Source: Nageia nagi
Lineage: Eukaryota > Pinophyta
Reading direction: 5' to 3'
Length of the DNA: 64,000 nucleotides
Assembly: GCA_050084985.1 (NCBI GenBank)
Contig: JBITNC010000001.1
Coordinates: forward strand, 128,898,001-128,962,000
In this document: positions 22,958 through 34,582 of the stretch, piece after piece
Layout: each line of letters begins with the position of its first letter
Numbering within the stretch: position 1 is the stretch's first letter
Notes under the pieces: model-generated
What the model was told of the DNA's origin: nothing
The model's database searches: none
What the model saw: only the letters and a program-made list of their open reading frames with translations
Made by a program: the position numbers and the translations under genes

Positions 22958-23772
22958 TGTTTACAAATATTTTGAGGATGCAAAATAAATAAATAATTAC
23001 AAACCCAAGATACTTGTTTCAAGCTACGAATAGCAATTTAGACCATACAGAAGAAAAATAGATGAAGAAGATAACCACTCTAAAATTAGAATGACAATAC
23101 CAACCAAGAACTATAATTTATGTACTTACCTTATGAAGCATACCGAACATTGAAGAATGATAATACATTGGATGTATTTACAATAAAAGAATCCTACTCC
23201 AAGAGCTATGACCTGAAATATTGCTAAAAGAGGACCATGGGCAATCTATATAATGTTTAGAAGGAGCATCGATGGTGTATTTTACATGTGTAAGGAGCAC
23301 CAATGATCTTCATCTAAGTGTATTTTGCTTTAAAACCAAGTCAAGTATTTGCACATAGATATTTTGAATAGAGATGTGATATCAGTATCGATCATTGGTG
23401 TTAGAATAGATCACATAAGGAAGTACACAAACCATAGCCTTGAATGGCAACATCAAGAGACACCTAAAGGATTTCCACCACCAAGATCAGATATGGGATC
23501 ATGTATCTCCTTGATGTGGACTTACTATTAGATCCCTATTTATATAGATAATACTATGACCTACTCCTTAGGTCGATGTGTATCTACACAAATAGGGTTA
23601 GCCCACAATACTCAAGAAAACCATTGATATCATAACCATATTCAAAATAAATATTGACACTATGATCATATTTGATATAACCATTGATATCATTGCATTA
23701 AATTTTCTAGGTGTGTATTAGTACAAGCAAATGTATTTATTTAAATGTATAAATAGATTTTATGTGATAATA
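22958..23772 (-). repeat. LTR of D, left copy (3' LTR if D is on minus)
   Basis: Starts TGTTTACAAATATTTTG and ends TTTATGTGATAATA on the plus strand. It matches 29952-30765 end to end. No purine-rich tract is obvious next to it at 23773. Confidence 0.85.
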
Positions 23773-24012
23773 GATGTGCCACTTTGGATGAGAAATTGAT
23801 ATCACTAGGTGCATTGAGATTTTTCATTTAAAGTACAATCAAGATTCATAGCAATGAGATATTAGTAATCATTGATAAGCATAATACCAACATTAATCAA
23901 TTTGAATTTCAACAAAAACTTGTAATATAGAAAAACCTATAAAAGCTAGATGTGGGTTGAGAAAACTCCCTGCTATGATACTTTTTAATCTGCCCCTTGT
24001 CATGATACTGAT

Positions 24013-24116
24013 AACACATGACCACACATGACAACACATGATCACACATGACCACATCTAATAACACATGACCACATATGACAATACATGGTCACACATG
24101 ACAACACATGACCATA
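24013..24116. repeat. ~10-bp ACACATGACC minisatellite in D
   Basis: About ten copies of ACACATGACC/ACACATGACA in tandem with small changes. Confidence 0.85.
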
Positions 24117-24202
24117 CCAAGACCTTGTAGACAAGACAACATATGACATATGAGAACCTTGACAAACATAAGAAAATAGCATACTATAGTAGAATGGGAG
24201 CA

Positions 24203-24526
24203 TAACTCCATGCTAAGAGGTATGATATGATGAGAGCTAAAACTCTATGCCAAGAGGCATGATAATATGAGATTTGAAACTCTACACCAAGAGGCATGAT
24301 TATATGAGAGGTAAAAATTTGCATCAAGAGGCATGATAATATAAGAGCTAAAACTTTGCATGAAGAGGCATGATAATATGAGAGATGAAACTATGCCAAA
24401 AGGTATGATAATATGAGAGTTAAAACTCTATGCCAAGAGGCATGATAATATGTGATAATGCTTGAAACCTCACACTGAAGAACCATGATGTCTATATGAG
24501 AGCTAAAACTCTATGCCAAAAGGCAT
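24203..24526. repeat. ~40-bp tandem array 'gagagctaaaactctatgcc' in D
   Basis: About eight imperfect copies of a unit containing 'gagctaaaactctatgcc' and 'aagaggcatgataatat'. Two further copies lie at 27366-27455, on the other side of the PMD gene. Confidence 0.85.
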
Positions 24527-25460
24527 GTAACAAAATACAATCCAAAATATAGCCATATATGTAACTCTTTATCATGTCCAACAAATCAAGATTTTCAATT
24601 TGACAAAACAAGGAACATAAGTGATCTATTTTGATTGCAGCACACTGTCGATGATCCTTAATGATTGATAGAAGAATGCCATGGGTAGTCCTTTTTCTTA
24701 AGGAATTTTTGAAAACTATAAAACCTAGATGATGATGTATTTCCTATTGATTCTAACTAATTGCTTTATTTACCTATTTGTAATCCATAGTTGCAAAAAT
24801 CAAGATTGTCTAAGAATATGTGCTCTAAAAATCTTATAAAAAAGGCTTGATCTCCTTTCATTATCACTTGCTTACATTTTGAGAGGAGAAGGTTCTTTGG
24901 AGTTTTGAGACCCTATTCAGTGGGTGTTTGTTTCAAACTTTGCTACTATCAATCTGTGGTTGCTTCTACTTCTTTTCAATAGCTTCCTACCATGGATTTA
25001 CCTATCACACATTGGGAGGGACATAGAGCTACTTTGTTGATGAATTCTCTTGCTGGCCATCAAGTAAATCATCTATACCTATCTTTTCTTTGATGTATTC
25101 CTACTTTTACCTATTTTTTTATAGCTTTTCTGTAAATCTAGCATACTACCCCTAAGGTTTCACCTATTAGAATACATATGATTTTACTTTTGATTTTTAG
25201 TGCTATTTTTCATTTTTTTATCTCCATGACCCTATTTGTCCTTTTTGTATGACCTTGTACATGAAATTTTATCATCATGCCATATGGGAAGAAGGTCGTT
25301 GGTAGTCCCTTCTACCCTAGTTTGGACCATGGGTGATGCTCTTTTATTATTCTTAGACCATTGGTAGTCCTTTTGTGTTTGTCTGCAAAATCTAAAAAAT
25401 GCATTAATAACTAAAACTAACTTACTTTTTGGTGCTTTTTACTAGGATTATAGCTATTAC

Positions 25461-27244
25461 ATGAGGGCTTTTAGGAAAAGTACTACTTTTACTATTGCTC
25501 AACAATGGTCCCAATTAAAGGAGAGTTGGATCACACTTGAGGCTATTTCCTTTAGTTATTTAGCTTTTTTTTTATTACATTTATCATGATCGGGACATGT
25601 TGATAGCTTTGATGGACAAGTGGGATCCTAATTCCAACACCTTTCATATACCCATTAGGGAGATTATAGTGACACTAGAGGACATATACATGATCACTAG
25701 GTTGCCTATTAGAGGTAAGTTGATGAATATGGTTCCCATTCCTAGCATGAAATAAGTAGAGGAGTGGGCTATATGGATCACAAGTTTAGATGAGGTAAAT
25801 CACAAGAAGAGGAGAGTTTTCCTAATGCGATATATGCTAGAGGGTCCTCTAGCATAGGCTAACCTATAGTTGAGGCTCCTCATTTCCTGCTTACTAGATG
25901 CTATTATCTATCCAAACAAGAGTAATGAGACATTTCTTATAGGGATGGTTCTTATCATCATGGATATGGTTTTACATGAGCAATAGTATGTATGATTCCC
26001 AACTATTTTGGCATAGTTATACCATGATTTACATTCATTTGTTGAGGTGGAGAGAAGGGGTAGATAGGTGGCTCATTTTATGATACTACAGGCATGGGCC
26101 TATGATCACATAGACATATCTAGACTAACCTTTCTACCATTAGACCTACCTGATGACATGTCCACATGGCAACTATGGGCTACTACACATGGTCCTAACT
26201 TTTTTGATGTTGACCTAAAGGGATGAAGGATATGGTTTGACACACTCAAGGAGTCATAAATGTACTAGCATCCCTATAGGTATGCACCAAAATGGGATGA
26301 GGATATGCATGATCTAGCTTGGATGAGACACTCTACATACATTCAAGCACGTAAGGCATTGGTTGAGCCATACAGGCTAAAATGAGTACTTTTATAGTTT
26401 GGGATGCAACAAGGGATACTAGATGATTACAAGAGAGTAGTACACTACTCTCATAATAGGGATTTTACAAAGGATTATGATTCGATACTAGACTGGGATT
26501 TCAAGTGGACACCCCCTAATGAAGATTTAGATTTTGAGGATAACCCAAATATAGATGATCCTGAGCATACTAAGGACTATTTGGATTGGTGGTGAGGATG
26601 CAATCCTCACCACCTAGGCATACATGAGGCATACCAACTTCAGGATGAGGGAACAAAGATGACATAGGGGATGCACATACTAGGTGGGATATAGGATACA
26701 CTCAGGCAGGATGGGGCTCATATGATATGGACGATGCACATGATGAGACACTTGATGCAAGTTATGATATTAATGATGAGATTGATCTAGAATAGGATGA
26801 TTATGAGCCAAACACAAAGAGAGATATAGATGCGATTGAAGATGAGGATGATGATGATGATATTTTATTTGTTTTATCTTATATATGTATTTTTGTTTCA
26901 TTTGTAAATGTATGCAATATTGATATATAATTTTCATCTTATTTGCAGATGATGAGGATCTTAAACTAGATGTGGCTTAGTTACATAGGCTCATGGAACA
27001 AAAAGATGCTAAAATTAGAGAGCTACAAGGCCAACTATGGTATAGAGGAGAAGACTATACTAGTCTATACCAAGACCTACAAAGAGCAAATGCATGGATC
27101 CAAGATCTTTATGAGTAGTTGCACCAAGTTGAGAGACAAGCAGGTGAAGAGAAAGCAAGGGTCAAGAAATATAAATCTAGGTGCAAGGGTAATGGTTCTA
27201 GCAGGGCTACTAGTTCCATTATAGGAGGTCCTATTGGGAGGTGA
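25461..27244 (+). pseudogene. Plant mobile domain (PMD, MAIN-like) gene inside element D
   Basis: Translation from ATG 25461 gives TIAQQWSQLKESWITLEAI, and after a frame slip in a T-run, RDMLIALMDKWDPNSNTFH, VTLEDIYMITRLPIRGK, then AWAYDHIDISRLTFLPLD and an FGMQQGI segment. These are the landmarks of the PMD fold ('aminotransferase-like, plant mobile domain'), including the F-H-x-P...TLEDV core. An acidic Asp-rich stretch (about 26701-26870) follows. Then comes a likely intron ending TTATTTGCAG at 26948 and a second exon (26949-27244) encoding a charged, probably coiled-coil tail with AKIRELQGQLWYRGEDY, ending TGA. About nine in-frame stops are present. It lies antisense to D's gag. PMD proteins act in silencing and genome stability in Arabidopsis (MAIN, MAIL1); this copy is presumably dead. 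Confidence 0.78.
26886..26948 (+). other. Probable intron in the PMD gene
   Basis: Coding resemblance ends in a GATGATGATG tract and resumes after TTTCATCTTATTTGCAG. In between the DNA is T-rich and stop-rich, with a possible GT donor in ATATGTATTT near 26886. The acceptor is convincing; the donor position is a guess. Confidence 0.5.
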
Positions 27245-27365
27245 TAGTTTTAGGAATATGATGATCACTCAACCATGCTGAGATTTTGTAAAATGATGAC
27301 TTTTTATGATATAAATAGAAGAGATGACTTTTGCTTATTTACTTTATTGTTTGTGACATGTATTT

Positions 27366-27455
27366 ATGATAAGTATGAGATCTAAAACTCTATGCTAAGA
27401 GGCTTACAAGAATATAGTGATCTAGGAGCTAAAACCCCACACCAAAGGGCATTTA
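27366..27455. repeat. Two detached copies of the 24203-24526 repeat unit
   Basis: Contains 'gagatctaaaactctatgctaagagg' broken into two copies ('gagatctaaaactctatgc' and 'ggagctaaaaccccacacc'), the same unit as the array on the other side of the PMD gene. Confidence 0.7.
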
Positions 27456-27846
27456 ACAATTTTTAGTTTGATAAAATTTGAATACAAAAGAGGACCATGG
27501 GTAGTCCATTCTTGACAAAAATGGAGCACCAACACTCTTATTATGACATCAAAATAATCCCCCATTTTCTCCATCATCATATCAATTAGTTCATTTGTCC
27601 TACTACCAGTTCCATTAGTGTTAGTAAGATCATGCATGTTTACCAAATGATATAACCAAAGGGCCTTATGCCCCCATTGGTACTGGCTTCACTCTATTGT
27701 TTTCCTTGTTGTGCCCCTATTACAAAGGGATTTTTCATCATATTCCCTTGTGCATACAATATTCCTACATTGTGTCATGGCATGGGGTTCTTGTAAATCC
27801 CTAATTTCTCATTATCTACATGTACAAGACTCTTTTTCTTTTCTTT

Positions 27847-28910
27847 TTATTTTTTGAATGATATTGCCTTCTTATTCACTAAATCTTGGATGATATCTTT
27901 AAAATTTTTGCATTCACATGTTTTATGTACATGAATTCTATCATATCCATAAAATCTTCCTCCTATTGTAGTGGCCTTTTGGCTCATAGATGGTACTTGA
28001 ATTAGACCTTTTTGTAGCAATGATTGTAACAACTCATCATGATCTTTTGTAATCTTAGTATACACTCAAGAGGTTTTATGCTTGGCTGGACAAGGTGTTT
28101 CTTTTGCTATTGTAATTATTGCTATCATTTTCATAATTGATGGTTACCTTTCTTCTCTTTTAAAATTTCAAGAATCAATTTTCACTAGGTGCTTCTCTTT
28201 TTGAATCATGGACATAATCATTTCAGAGAGGGGTTGCTCTAGATAGTTGAAAAATTCTAGCATCATCTCATCTCTAATGGATTTTATCAACATATGTTTT
28301 AGTTCTTTTTCACTCAAATTTATAAATGTTTCTATTTTACTCTATGCTCTTAGAAATTCATCGAATGGTTGGTTCTCACCTTGTTTCATTCTTGCTAAAT
28401 TGAGAAGGGTTGGCTTTCTCTTTATGTTGTGTTGATATTGGTTCAAGAATTCTTATTTCAACTGCTCATAACTAGTGATACTTTGATTTGCAATACTATA
28501 GAACCATTCAAAGGTTTATTTCCCTAAACTAAGTTGAAATAATCTTGCTAACATATCTATATCATGTTGATGGTTACAATATGCTTTCTCAAAGATCATG
28601 ATGTGTATTGTTGGATCACTAACACCACCATATTTATTGAAATCTATGTCTTTCCCTTCCCATGTTTTGCCTTTTATTTTTACACAAAAGGGTTGCCTTT
28701 CATTTAGTTGTTCATCCTCATTTTATTTACTTAATAATGTTAAGCTCTTTAGTTGCTTTGCCATTAATTTTAGTTGTGCCATTCTTTTCTCTATTTTTTT
28801 TTCATTTTGTGCCACTACATTGTTATCATTTTTCTCATTTTCTAGGTGATCAAGTTTCTCAATTTCTTCGTCATTCTCATATTTAGGTATTTTAAGGGTG
28901 AATCCCCCCT
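27847..28910 (-). pseudogene. Ty3/gypsy-type gag of element D
   Basis: Minus-strand frame. It has a Lys/Glu/Asn-rich N-terminal part, then the retrotransposon gag domain with FQLSLGKQTFEWFYSI, SITSYEQLK-stop-EFLNQY and LARMKQGENQPFDEFLR (about 28640-28290). The C-terminal part has IRDEMMLEFFNYLEQPLSEM and ends with VHKTCECKNFKDIIQDLVNKK. Here a zinc knuckle is expected, but only CECK with nearby His remains. At least five stops interrupt it. In the family, gag builds the particle and packages element RNA. No polymerase gene follows, which fits a gag-only element mobilised in trans. Confidence 0.72.
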
Positions 28911-29951
28911 TTTAATCTTTCCATTATTGGATTAGTTGATTGTCTAACTCTTTTATGATTGCTTGCCTCACACATAATTAAACATTTTGATAAGATTATG
29001 TGCCTATTATTTTTCTCACTTCCATCTCTTTAATCTCTTTTTCCCTATCTGACTAATAAGGGTAAGCATTGATAAGTTTTTGTGCCACAAGGTTAGTTTC
29101 AAGTTCTATCTTTATTTCATTATCTGACTCATCATCAAATTCTATCATCTCATCATCCAAATGTTTGTAATTAGCTTCTTCTTGTGTTATTGATTCGTGA
29201 ATTTTTAAAATTTTTACAAGTGTTAGGGATGATGAAGGTTAATGAAAATTTGACTTAGGCATGAAAATATTTTGGTCAGGACAAAGCATACAAAAATTCA
29301 CATGGATTTCCATAGAATAAATAGGATATGGGTGGTCAATTTCAATAGAATTTAGACCACAAGTGGTCCTATTTTGGTCTGTTAAGGTATACAACAAAAG
29401 GGTTGGCTTAGCAAGTAGTATCTTAGAAGGTGACCTAAGACTAGTTATAGTCAAAAATTCATGAATGATATGTAATGAATTACCTATGGTAGGATATTTG
29501 GTAAACATATAGAATATCCTATGGAATTTCATGAATTCTTGTACTAACCTTAGTTTATCTTCTGTTAGGTTTAGATTATTAGATTTTTTAGATCGATAGA
29601 GGGTTAATTACAATTTATTTTTAGAAGGTTGAATATTTCTTCTTGAGGGATCTCATTATCTTCTGAATCCCCTTGATAAGATTCATCATCTATTATATAT
29701 ATACCTATTTTACTAGGGTCATCATTATCTTTAGAATCTCCATGATGAGATTCATCATTAGAAAAATTGGTTTCAATAGCCAAAGGAACACTATCTTTAT
29801 TTAACCTAGCACTTTTTTTTTATTGATGTTATGCCTTTCCATGATTTTCTTTTTTCTTTTAGTTGACTCAAGTTTTAATTGGTTTAATTGTAAAAGATCT
29901 AACGAATTGTTCATATTTTAGAAGTTGAGATTTCACATCGGGTTCACTAAA
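28911..29951 (-). other. Leader region of D between LTR and gag
   Basis: Mostly non-coding. One 97-codon minus frame (29239-29532) has no recognised family. Directly beside the LTR the minus strand reads TTTAGTGAACCCGATGTG, in the right place for a primer-binding site. I cannot assign the tRNA, and the usual TGG start is not intact. Confidence 0.45.
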
Positions 29952-30765
29952 TGTTTACAAAGATTTTGAGGATGAAAAATAAATAAATAATTACAAACCC
30001 AAGATACTTGTTTTGAGTTATAGATAGCAATTTAGACCATAGAGAAGAAAAATAGATGAAGAAGATAACCACTCTAGAATTAGAATGATAATACCAATCA
30101 AGAATTGTAATTTATGTACTTACCTTATGAAGTGTACCTAACATCAAAGAACAATAATACATTTAATGCATTGATAGCAAAAGAATCCTACTCCAAGAGC
30201 TATGACCTAAAATATTGCCAAAAGAGGACCATGAGTGATCTATATAGTGTTCAAAAGGAGTGTCGATGTGTATTTCACATGTATAAGGAGCATTGATGAT
30301 CTTCATCAAAGTGTATTTTTCTTTAAAATCATGTCAAGTATTTGCACATAGATATTTCAAATAAATATGTGATATTAGTATAGATCATTGGTGTTAGTAT
30401 AGTTTGCATATGGAAGTACATAAACCATAGCCTTGAATGGTGATGTCAAGAGACACCTAAAGGATTGCCACCACCAGGACCAGATATGGGATCATGTATC
30501 TCCTTGATATGGAATTACTATTAGATCCCTATTTATATAGATAATAATATGACCTACTCCTTAGGTTGGCATGTACCTACATAAATAGGGTTAGCCCACA
30601 ATATTCAAGCCAACCATTGATATCATAACCATATTCAAAATAAATATTGACAATATGATCATATTTGAGATAAGCATTGATATCATTGCATTAAATTTTC
30701 TAGGTGTGTATTAGTACAAGCAAATGTATTTATTTAAATGCATAAATAGATTTTATGTGATAATA
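29952..30765 (-). repeat. LTR of D, right copy (5' LTR if D is on minus)
   Basis: 814 bp matching 22958-23772 in the same orientation. The plus-strand duplication CTATG follows at 30766-30770. Confidence 0.85.
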
Positions 30766-30776
30766 CTATGATACCA
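30766..30776 (-). other. Primer-binding site of element B
   Basis: The minus strand reads TGGTATCATAG three bases after the 5' LTR of B, the same one-base variant as in element A. The D target duplication lies within it. Confidence 0.7.
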
Positions 30777-30779
30777 ATT

Positions 30780-31275
30780 TGAAGGAACTAACACTAATAA
30801 TATAATTTCTAAACAACCAAGATCTCTTGAAAGCTCACAAAACACATATAACTGACTCACAAAGCAATCTCACAAAGATACCATAAGATGTAAGTGGTTC
30901 CTCCAACTAGGAGTAGATCCACTAACTAGATCTCTCTTTTTAACAAATATGAACTCTTACAATCCTCCTACTCTTTTCTCCTAACCATTATCCTATAGCA
31001 TAACGTTACCTTACAACTGGTGTGTAATCCAAAGAGGGAGCCTTCTATTTATAAGCCAAAATCCTTCTTTGAATCACCTTTTTATTCAATGTACAAAAGC
31101 ATGACATGCACATCCTTTTACCCAAGGGGCATGCTCATGACATGGAGTGTAGGATAAGTTACATTATCATATTCACTTAAATACTTAAGGTATCAAATGA
31201 TACCCTTAAGCATTAGTGAACTTACATAGAATATTATTACATAACCTTTACAATAATGCATTATACATTCCAACA
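30780..31275 (-). repeat. 5' LTR of element B
   Basis: 496 bp; on the minus strand TGTTGGAATG (31275) to GTTAGTTCCTTCA (30780). A TATA box reading TATAAATAG lies near 31045-31053 on the minus strand. Confidence 0.85.
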
Positions 31276-31314
31276 CGTAGCAAGACACATCTTTGTTGGA
31301 ACTTGATCTATAAT
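31276..31314 (-). other. Inverted piece of element A, right half
   Basis: Contains AGCAAGACACATCTTTGTTG and ACTTGATCTATAAT, matching 18847-18882 in the minus-strand orientation of B. From AGTATTCAAG (31315) the sequence returns to the plus orientation of A. Confidence 0.75.
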
Positions 31315-32165
31315 AGTATTCAAGTCATGAAAGACCAAGAACTTGTGGAAGGTTTGACTTCAATTTATTCTTCAATTGGTCTATGAGAGAAGTGAATTAT
31401 TGGCAAGATGCATAGGTAACATTTTGAAAAAAATAAGGAAACAAAAGCATATCAACCTCTTCAACTTATGCATTTAGATATGATGGGTCCATTTCAAACT
31501 AAGTCACTTGGAGGAGCATCTTATGTCATGACCTTCATCGATGATTTTAGTAGGATGACTTTTGGCTATCTTATTGAGCAAAGGGATCAAACTTTTGAGA
31601 GTTTTAAGAGTTTTAAGGCTTTAGTTGAAAATCAAACTAACCTTAAAATCAAGATGTTGAGATTAGATAATAAGGAGAATATAATAGCAATGAGTTCAAT
31701 CCCTATTATGCTAAGTATAGAATCAAAAGTTAGTTTATGATTCCTTATACTCCTTAGTATAATGATGTTGCTAAAAGGAAAAATAAGATGATTATGGAGA
31801 TGGATAGAAGCATGTTGGATAATCTTTCTAGTTTCTTATGGGGTGAATCCATGAGCACTGCTCTTTACACCTTGAATAGGTGTCCCACAAAAGCCATTCA
31901 AGGTAAAACTCTTTTTGAGGCATGATCAAGAAGAAAACCTAGCATTTCTCATCTTAAAGTGTTTGGTTGTGAAGCATTCTCCTACATTGTTTCTAAGAAA
32001 AGAAAGAAGTTGGAAAAAAGAGCTAAAAAATGCATCTTTATGGGTTATGATAGTCATCATAGAGGCTACAGGCTCTACTCTCCATCCTACAAAGTAGTGT
32101 TCATTTCAAGAGATGTCAAGTTCAATGAACTTCTTGAAGAATTTATTTTTAATGAGGATGTGTGA
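31315..32165 (+). pseudogene. Integrase of element A
   Basis: Resumes in the integrase zinc-domain region, then LDMMGPFQTKSLGGASYVM and [13 protein letters not shown] with the first catalytic Asp residues. A broken stretch (31741-31958) keeps RSMLDNL, SFLWGES and TLNRCPTKA. The tail has VFGCEAFSYIV, KKCIFMGYDSHHRGYRLY and FISRDVKFNE. Several stops and a frameshift are present. This is the same frame family as B's fragments at 12160-12692 and 18539-18725. Confidence 0.82.
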
Positions 32166-32259
32166 TATTTAGGACTATTTAGTTGCACTTAACTGGTTGG
32201 ACATTGATATAAGCAAGTCACCTTCGGAGTAAAATTCTCCAACTCAAAGGGTAATAAGG

Positions 32260-33078
32260 AGCATGACCTTAAATAAATCCCTATTTGCCAAGATTGACAA
32301 CAAGCATGAGCCCTCATATTTCAAATATGCTTCTAAGCATGAGTGCTATGTGGAAGCTATGAAAGTGGAGTATGAGATGCTTATGAAAAATTAAACTTGG
32401 GACTTGGTTCCTTATCTCAATGAGAAAAATGTGATTAACAATAAGTGGATCTACAAGGTCAAGTATAATTCCATTGAGTATATTGAGAAATACAAGGAAA
32501 GGTTAGTAGCCAAAGGTTTTGCTCAAAAATATAGTTTAGATTATGAAGAAATCTTTGCTCCTATGGTAAAGATGCCTACTGTCAAGATTATTCTTACTCT
32601 TTTTGCATCTCAAGGATGGAAAGTTCTTCAACTTGATGTTAAGAGTGAATTTCTAAATGGTGACTTAGATGTGGAAATCTTCATTAATCAACCAGAAGGG
32701 TTTATTATGGAAGGAAAAGAGTCCTTTATGTGCAACTTAAAAAAAGTCATTGTATGGACTTATTAAATCACCTAGATCCTAGTACAGAAAGATTTCAGGG
32801 TACTTTGTAGACATTGGATTCTCCAAGTATTTTTCTAGCTTTGATTTACATGTGCTCAATCATGAAAAATATGTGGTCTTGATTCTCTTTTATGTGGATG
32901 ATCTTTTTATAATTGAGAACAATGATGAAATCATCCATGAGTGCATATCCAAGCTTAAGGTAATATTTGAAATCACTGATCTTAGTCTCTTACACTACTA
33001 CCTTGGAATGCAAGTATATCAAAACAAGGATTGTACCTACCTTAATCAATCCAAGTATATATCAAACATCTTGTAAAA
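32260..33078 (+). pseudogene. Reverse transcriptase of element A
   Basis: Contains SMTLNKSLFAKI, the RT start NKWIYKVKYNS, KERLVAKGFAQKYSLDYEE and LDVKSEFLNGDLDVEIF. Then come a frameshifted zone (32760-32850) and LFYVDDLFIIENNDE holding the YVDD catalytic motif, then LHYYLGMQVYQ. It ends in a stop at 33076. Stops and indels make it inactive. The equivalent of its centre has been deleted from element B. Confidence 0.85.
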
Positions 33079-33179
33079 TTTTGAAATGGAGGAGTATAGA
33101 CATGCTATGATTCTAGTCTCTCTCAAAATCACTATTTCTCTAAGCTCCAACTCTCAGTTGGCTGATGCTATAGCTTAAA

Positions 33180-33855
33180 GGTAATGAATTGGTATTTTTC
33201 TATATTTGACCATTTTTAGGCTAGATATTGCCTTTGTAGTGAATCTAATGGCATAATTTATGCAAAAACCATATTTTGAGCACCTTAATACTATTAAGCA
33301 AATCTTGAGATATGTTACAAGGACTAAGGATCTTGATCTCAAGTATTCTAAGTTACCCTCATTGGTTTTCTCAAGATACTTAGATTCTAACCATGGTGGA
33401 GATAGAGATGATAGAAAATCAACCTCTGCATATGCATTTAGTATTATTTTAGGTGCTATCTCTTAGGATTCCAAGAAGCAACCTACTATTTCTCTTTCCA
33501 CCATAGAAGTTAAATACTGAGCCATGTCTATTGTAGCCTAAGAATCCATTTGGATAAGGCATATTTTAAAGGAAATTAGGTATGAGCAAGCTAACTCATC
33601 CTTAATTTCTTAGATAATCAGTCAACTATTTCTTTAGCTAAGAATCCTATGTTCCATCAAAGAACAAAACATGTGGAGATCCAAGCCCATTTTATTAGGG
33701 AGAAGGTTCTTGGTGGCATCATACACCTAGAGTATTATCCATCCACCTTGAACTCTGCTTATTTATTCACCAAGCCTCTTCTTAAAGCTCATTTTTGTAA
33801 GCTTAGGGATGCTATTGGATTGGTGAATTTTCCCTCAAGGGTGAGTGAAATTTGA
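33180..33855 (+). pseudogene. RNase H of element A
   Basis: Includes HLNTIKQILRYVTRTKDLDLKY, broken here into words as HLNTIKQILRYV, then GGDRDDRKSTSAYAF, DSKKQPTISLSTIEVKY-stop and a tail HFIREKVLGGIIHLEYYPST ending LRDAIGLVNFPSRVSEI at a TGA-type end matching B at 11353. In-frame stops affect the catalytic region. RNase H would remove the RNA strand during reverse transcription. Confidence 0.8.
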
Positions 33856-34570
33856 ATTCTTATGTTGAATTCATGTTTATGATAACTTCACCCTTAGGAG
33901 GATTTTGTGTTATATAGTGTTGATTTTTTTTGTACACCTTCATGGTAAGTTTGATCTGCATGAGAAATTTGTACAAATTTTTAGAGTAAAAGATTGGCTA
34001 ATCTAGCACTATTTAGTTATCCATGTGTGAAAAATATGTATGTGTCTTTTGGCACTATTTAGTTATCCATATGTGAGGAACTCATATGTGCATTTTGTTA
34101 TGCTCTATTTGTAATCAACGCATGTTTTGTATATAGCAGGTGACTATAAGTTTTGGCTTGGCATCTTTTTCATGACTTATAGTGCACCATTGATAAATTT
34201 ATGATGGCATTTACTTGATTCATTTATCCTTGTTGATATGAATATGATGCATCTAATTGATCTTGTTATTTGAGTTGCTGATGACTTGTAGGTTTCTTTA
34301 AAATTACAAGTATGTACTTTGAGTATGTAGGATAGTGGAGACTCCTCATGACTTCCATTTGGATGACTACTTTATGTACATTAAAATCGATTGAGGTTAA
34401 TGATTGTATTTTAAATCATTTGTTAAAATGGTAAAGTAGAGAGTCTCAAACTAGATCTTTTTTACTTTACAAATATGTAAAAATGTTTCATCTTTAATTG
34501 TATCTATATGGAGGAGAACTCTCTTACTCTCTCTCTTTCTTCTCTCTTATTCACTCTATCCTAATATTGC
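33856..34570 (+). other. 3' untranslated region of element A
   Basis: Non-coding, aligning in reverse with 10655-11352 of B. Internal words 'atccatgtgtga' and 'atccatatgtgaggaactca' repeat nearby. Confidence 0.65.
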
Positions 34571-34582
34571 ATTAAGGGGGAG
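34571..34582 (+). other. Polypurine tract of element A
   Basis: ATTAAGGGGGAG directly precedes the 3' LTR. Confidence 0.8.

Larger units (their letters stand above)
22958..30765 (-). mobile_element. Gypsy-type non-autonomous LTR element D carrying a PMD gene
   Basis: A 7.8-kb insertion bounded by direct repeats 22958-23772 and 29952-30765 (815 and 814 bp, roughly 90% identical by eye) and by 5-bp target duplications CTCTG (22953-22957) and CTATG (30766-30770), one change apart. Inside is a Ty3/gypsy-type gag on the minus strand, and on the plus strand a plant mobile domain gene with an apparent intron. I find no protease, reverse transcriptase, RNase H or integrase, so D is non-autonomous. 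Its LTR ends TG...TA on the plus strand rather than TG...CA. Strand is assigned from gag. Confidence 0.82.
10153..31275 (-). mobile_element. Ty1/copia LTR retrotransposon B, hosting C and D
   Basis: B belongs to the same family as A (related LTRs, leader, gag, 3' region) but lies on the minus strand. Its 3' LTR is 10153-10642 and its 5' LTR 30780-31275. The internal region is 10643-12697, 18539-22957 and the few bases around the PBS at 30766-30779. Element C sits in its integrase and element D between its primer-binding site and leader. Reverse transcriptase and most of RNase H are deleted, so this copy could not have moved unaided. The terminal six or seven bases at 10146-10152 do not match the opposite LTR end, and no clean target duplication is visible. 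Confidence 0.85.

Noticed and set aside
24203-24526. CRISPR-like direct repeats
   Set aside because: Units are contiguous and degenerate without unique spacers, and the context is a plant LTR element.
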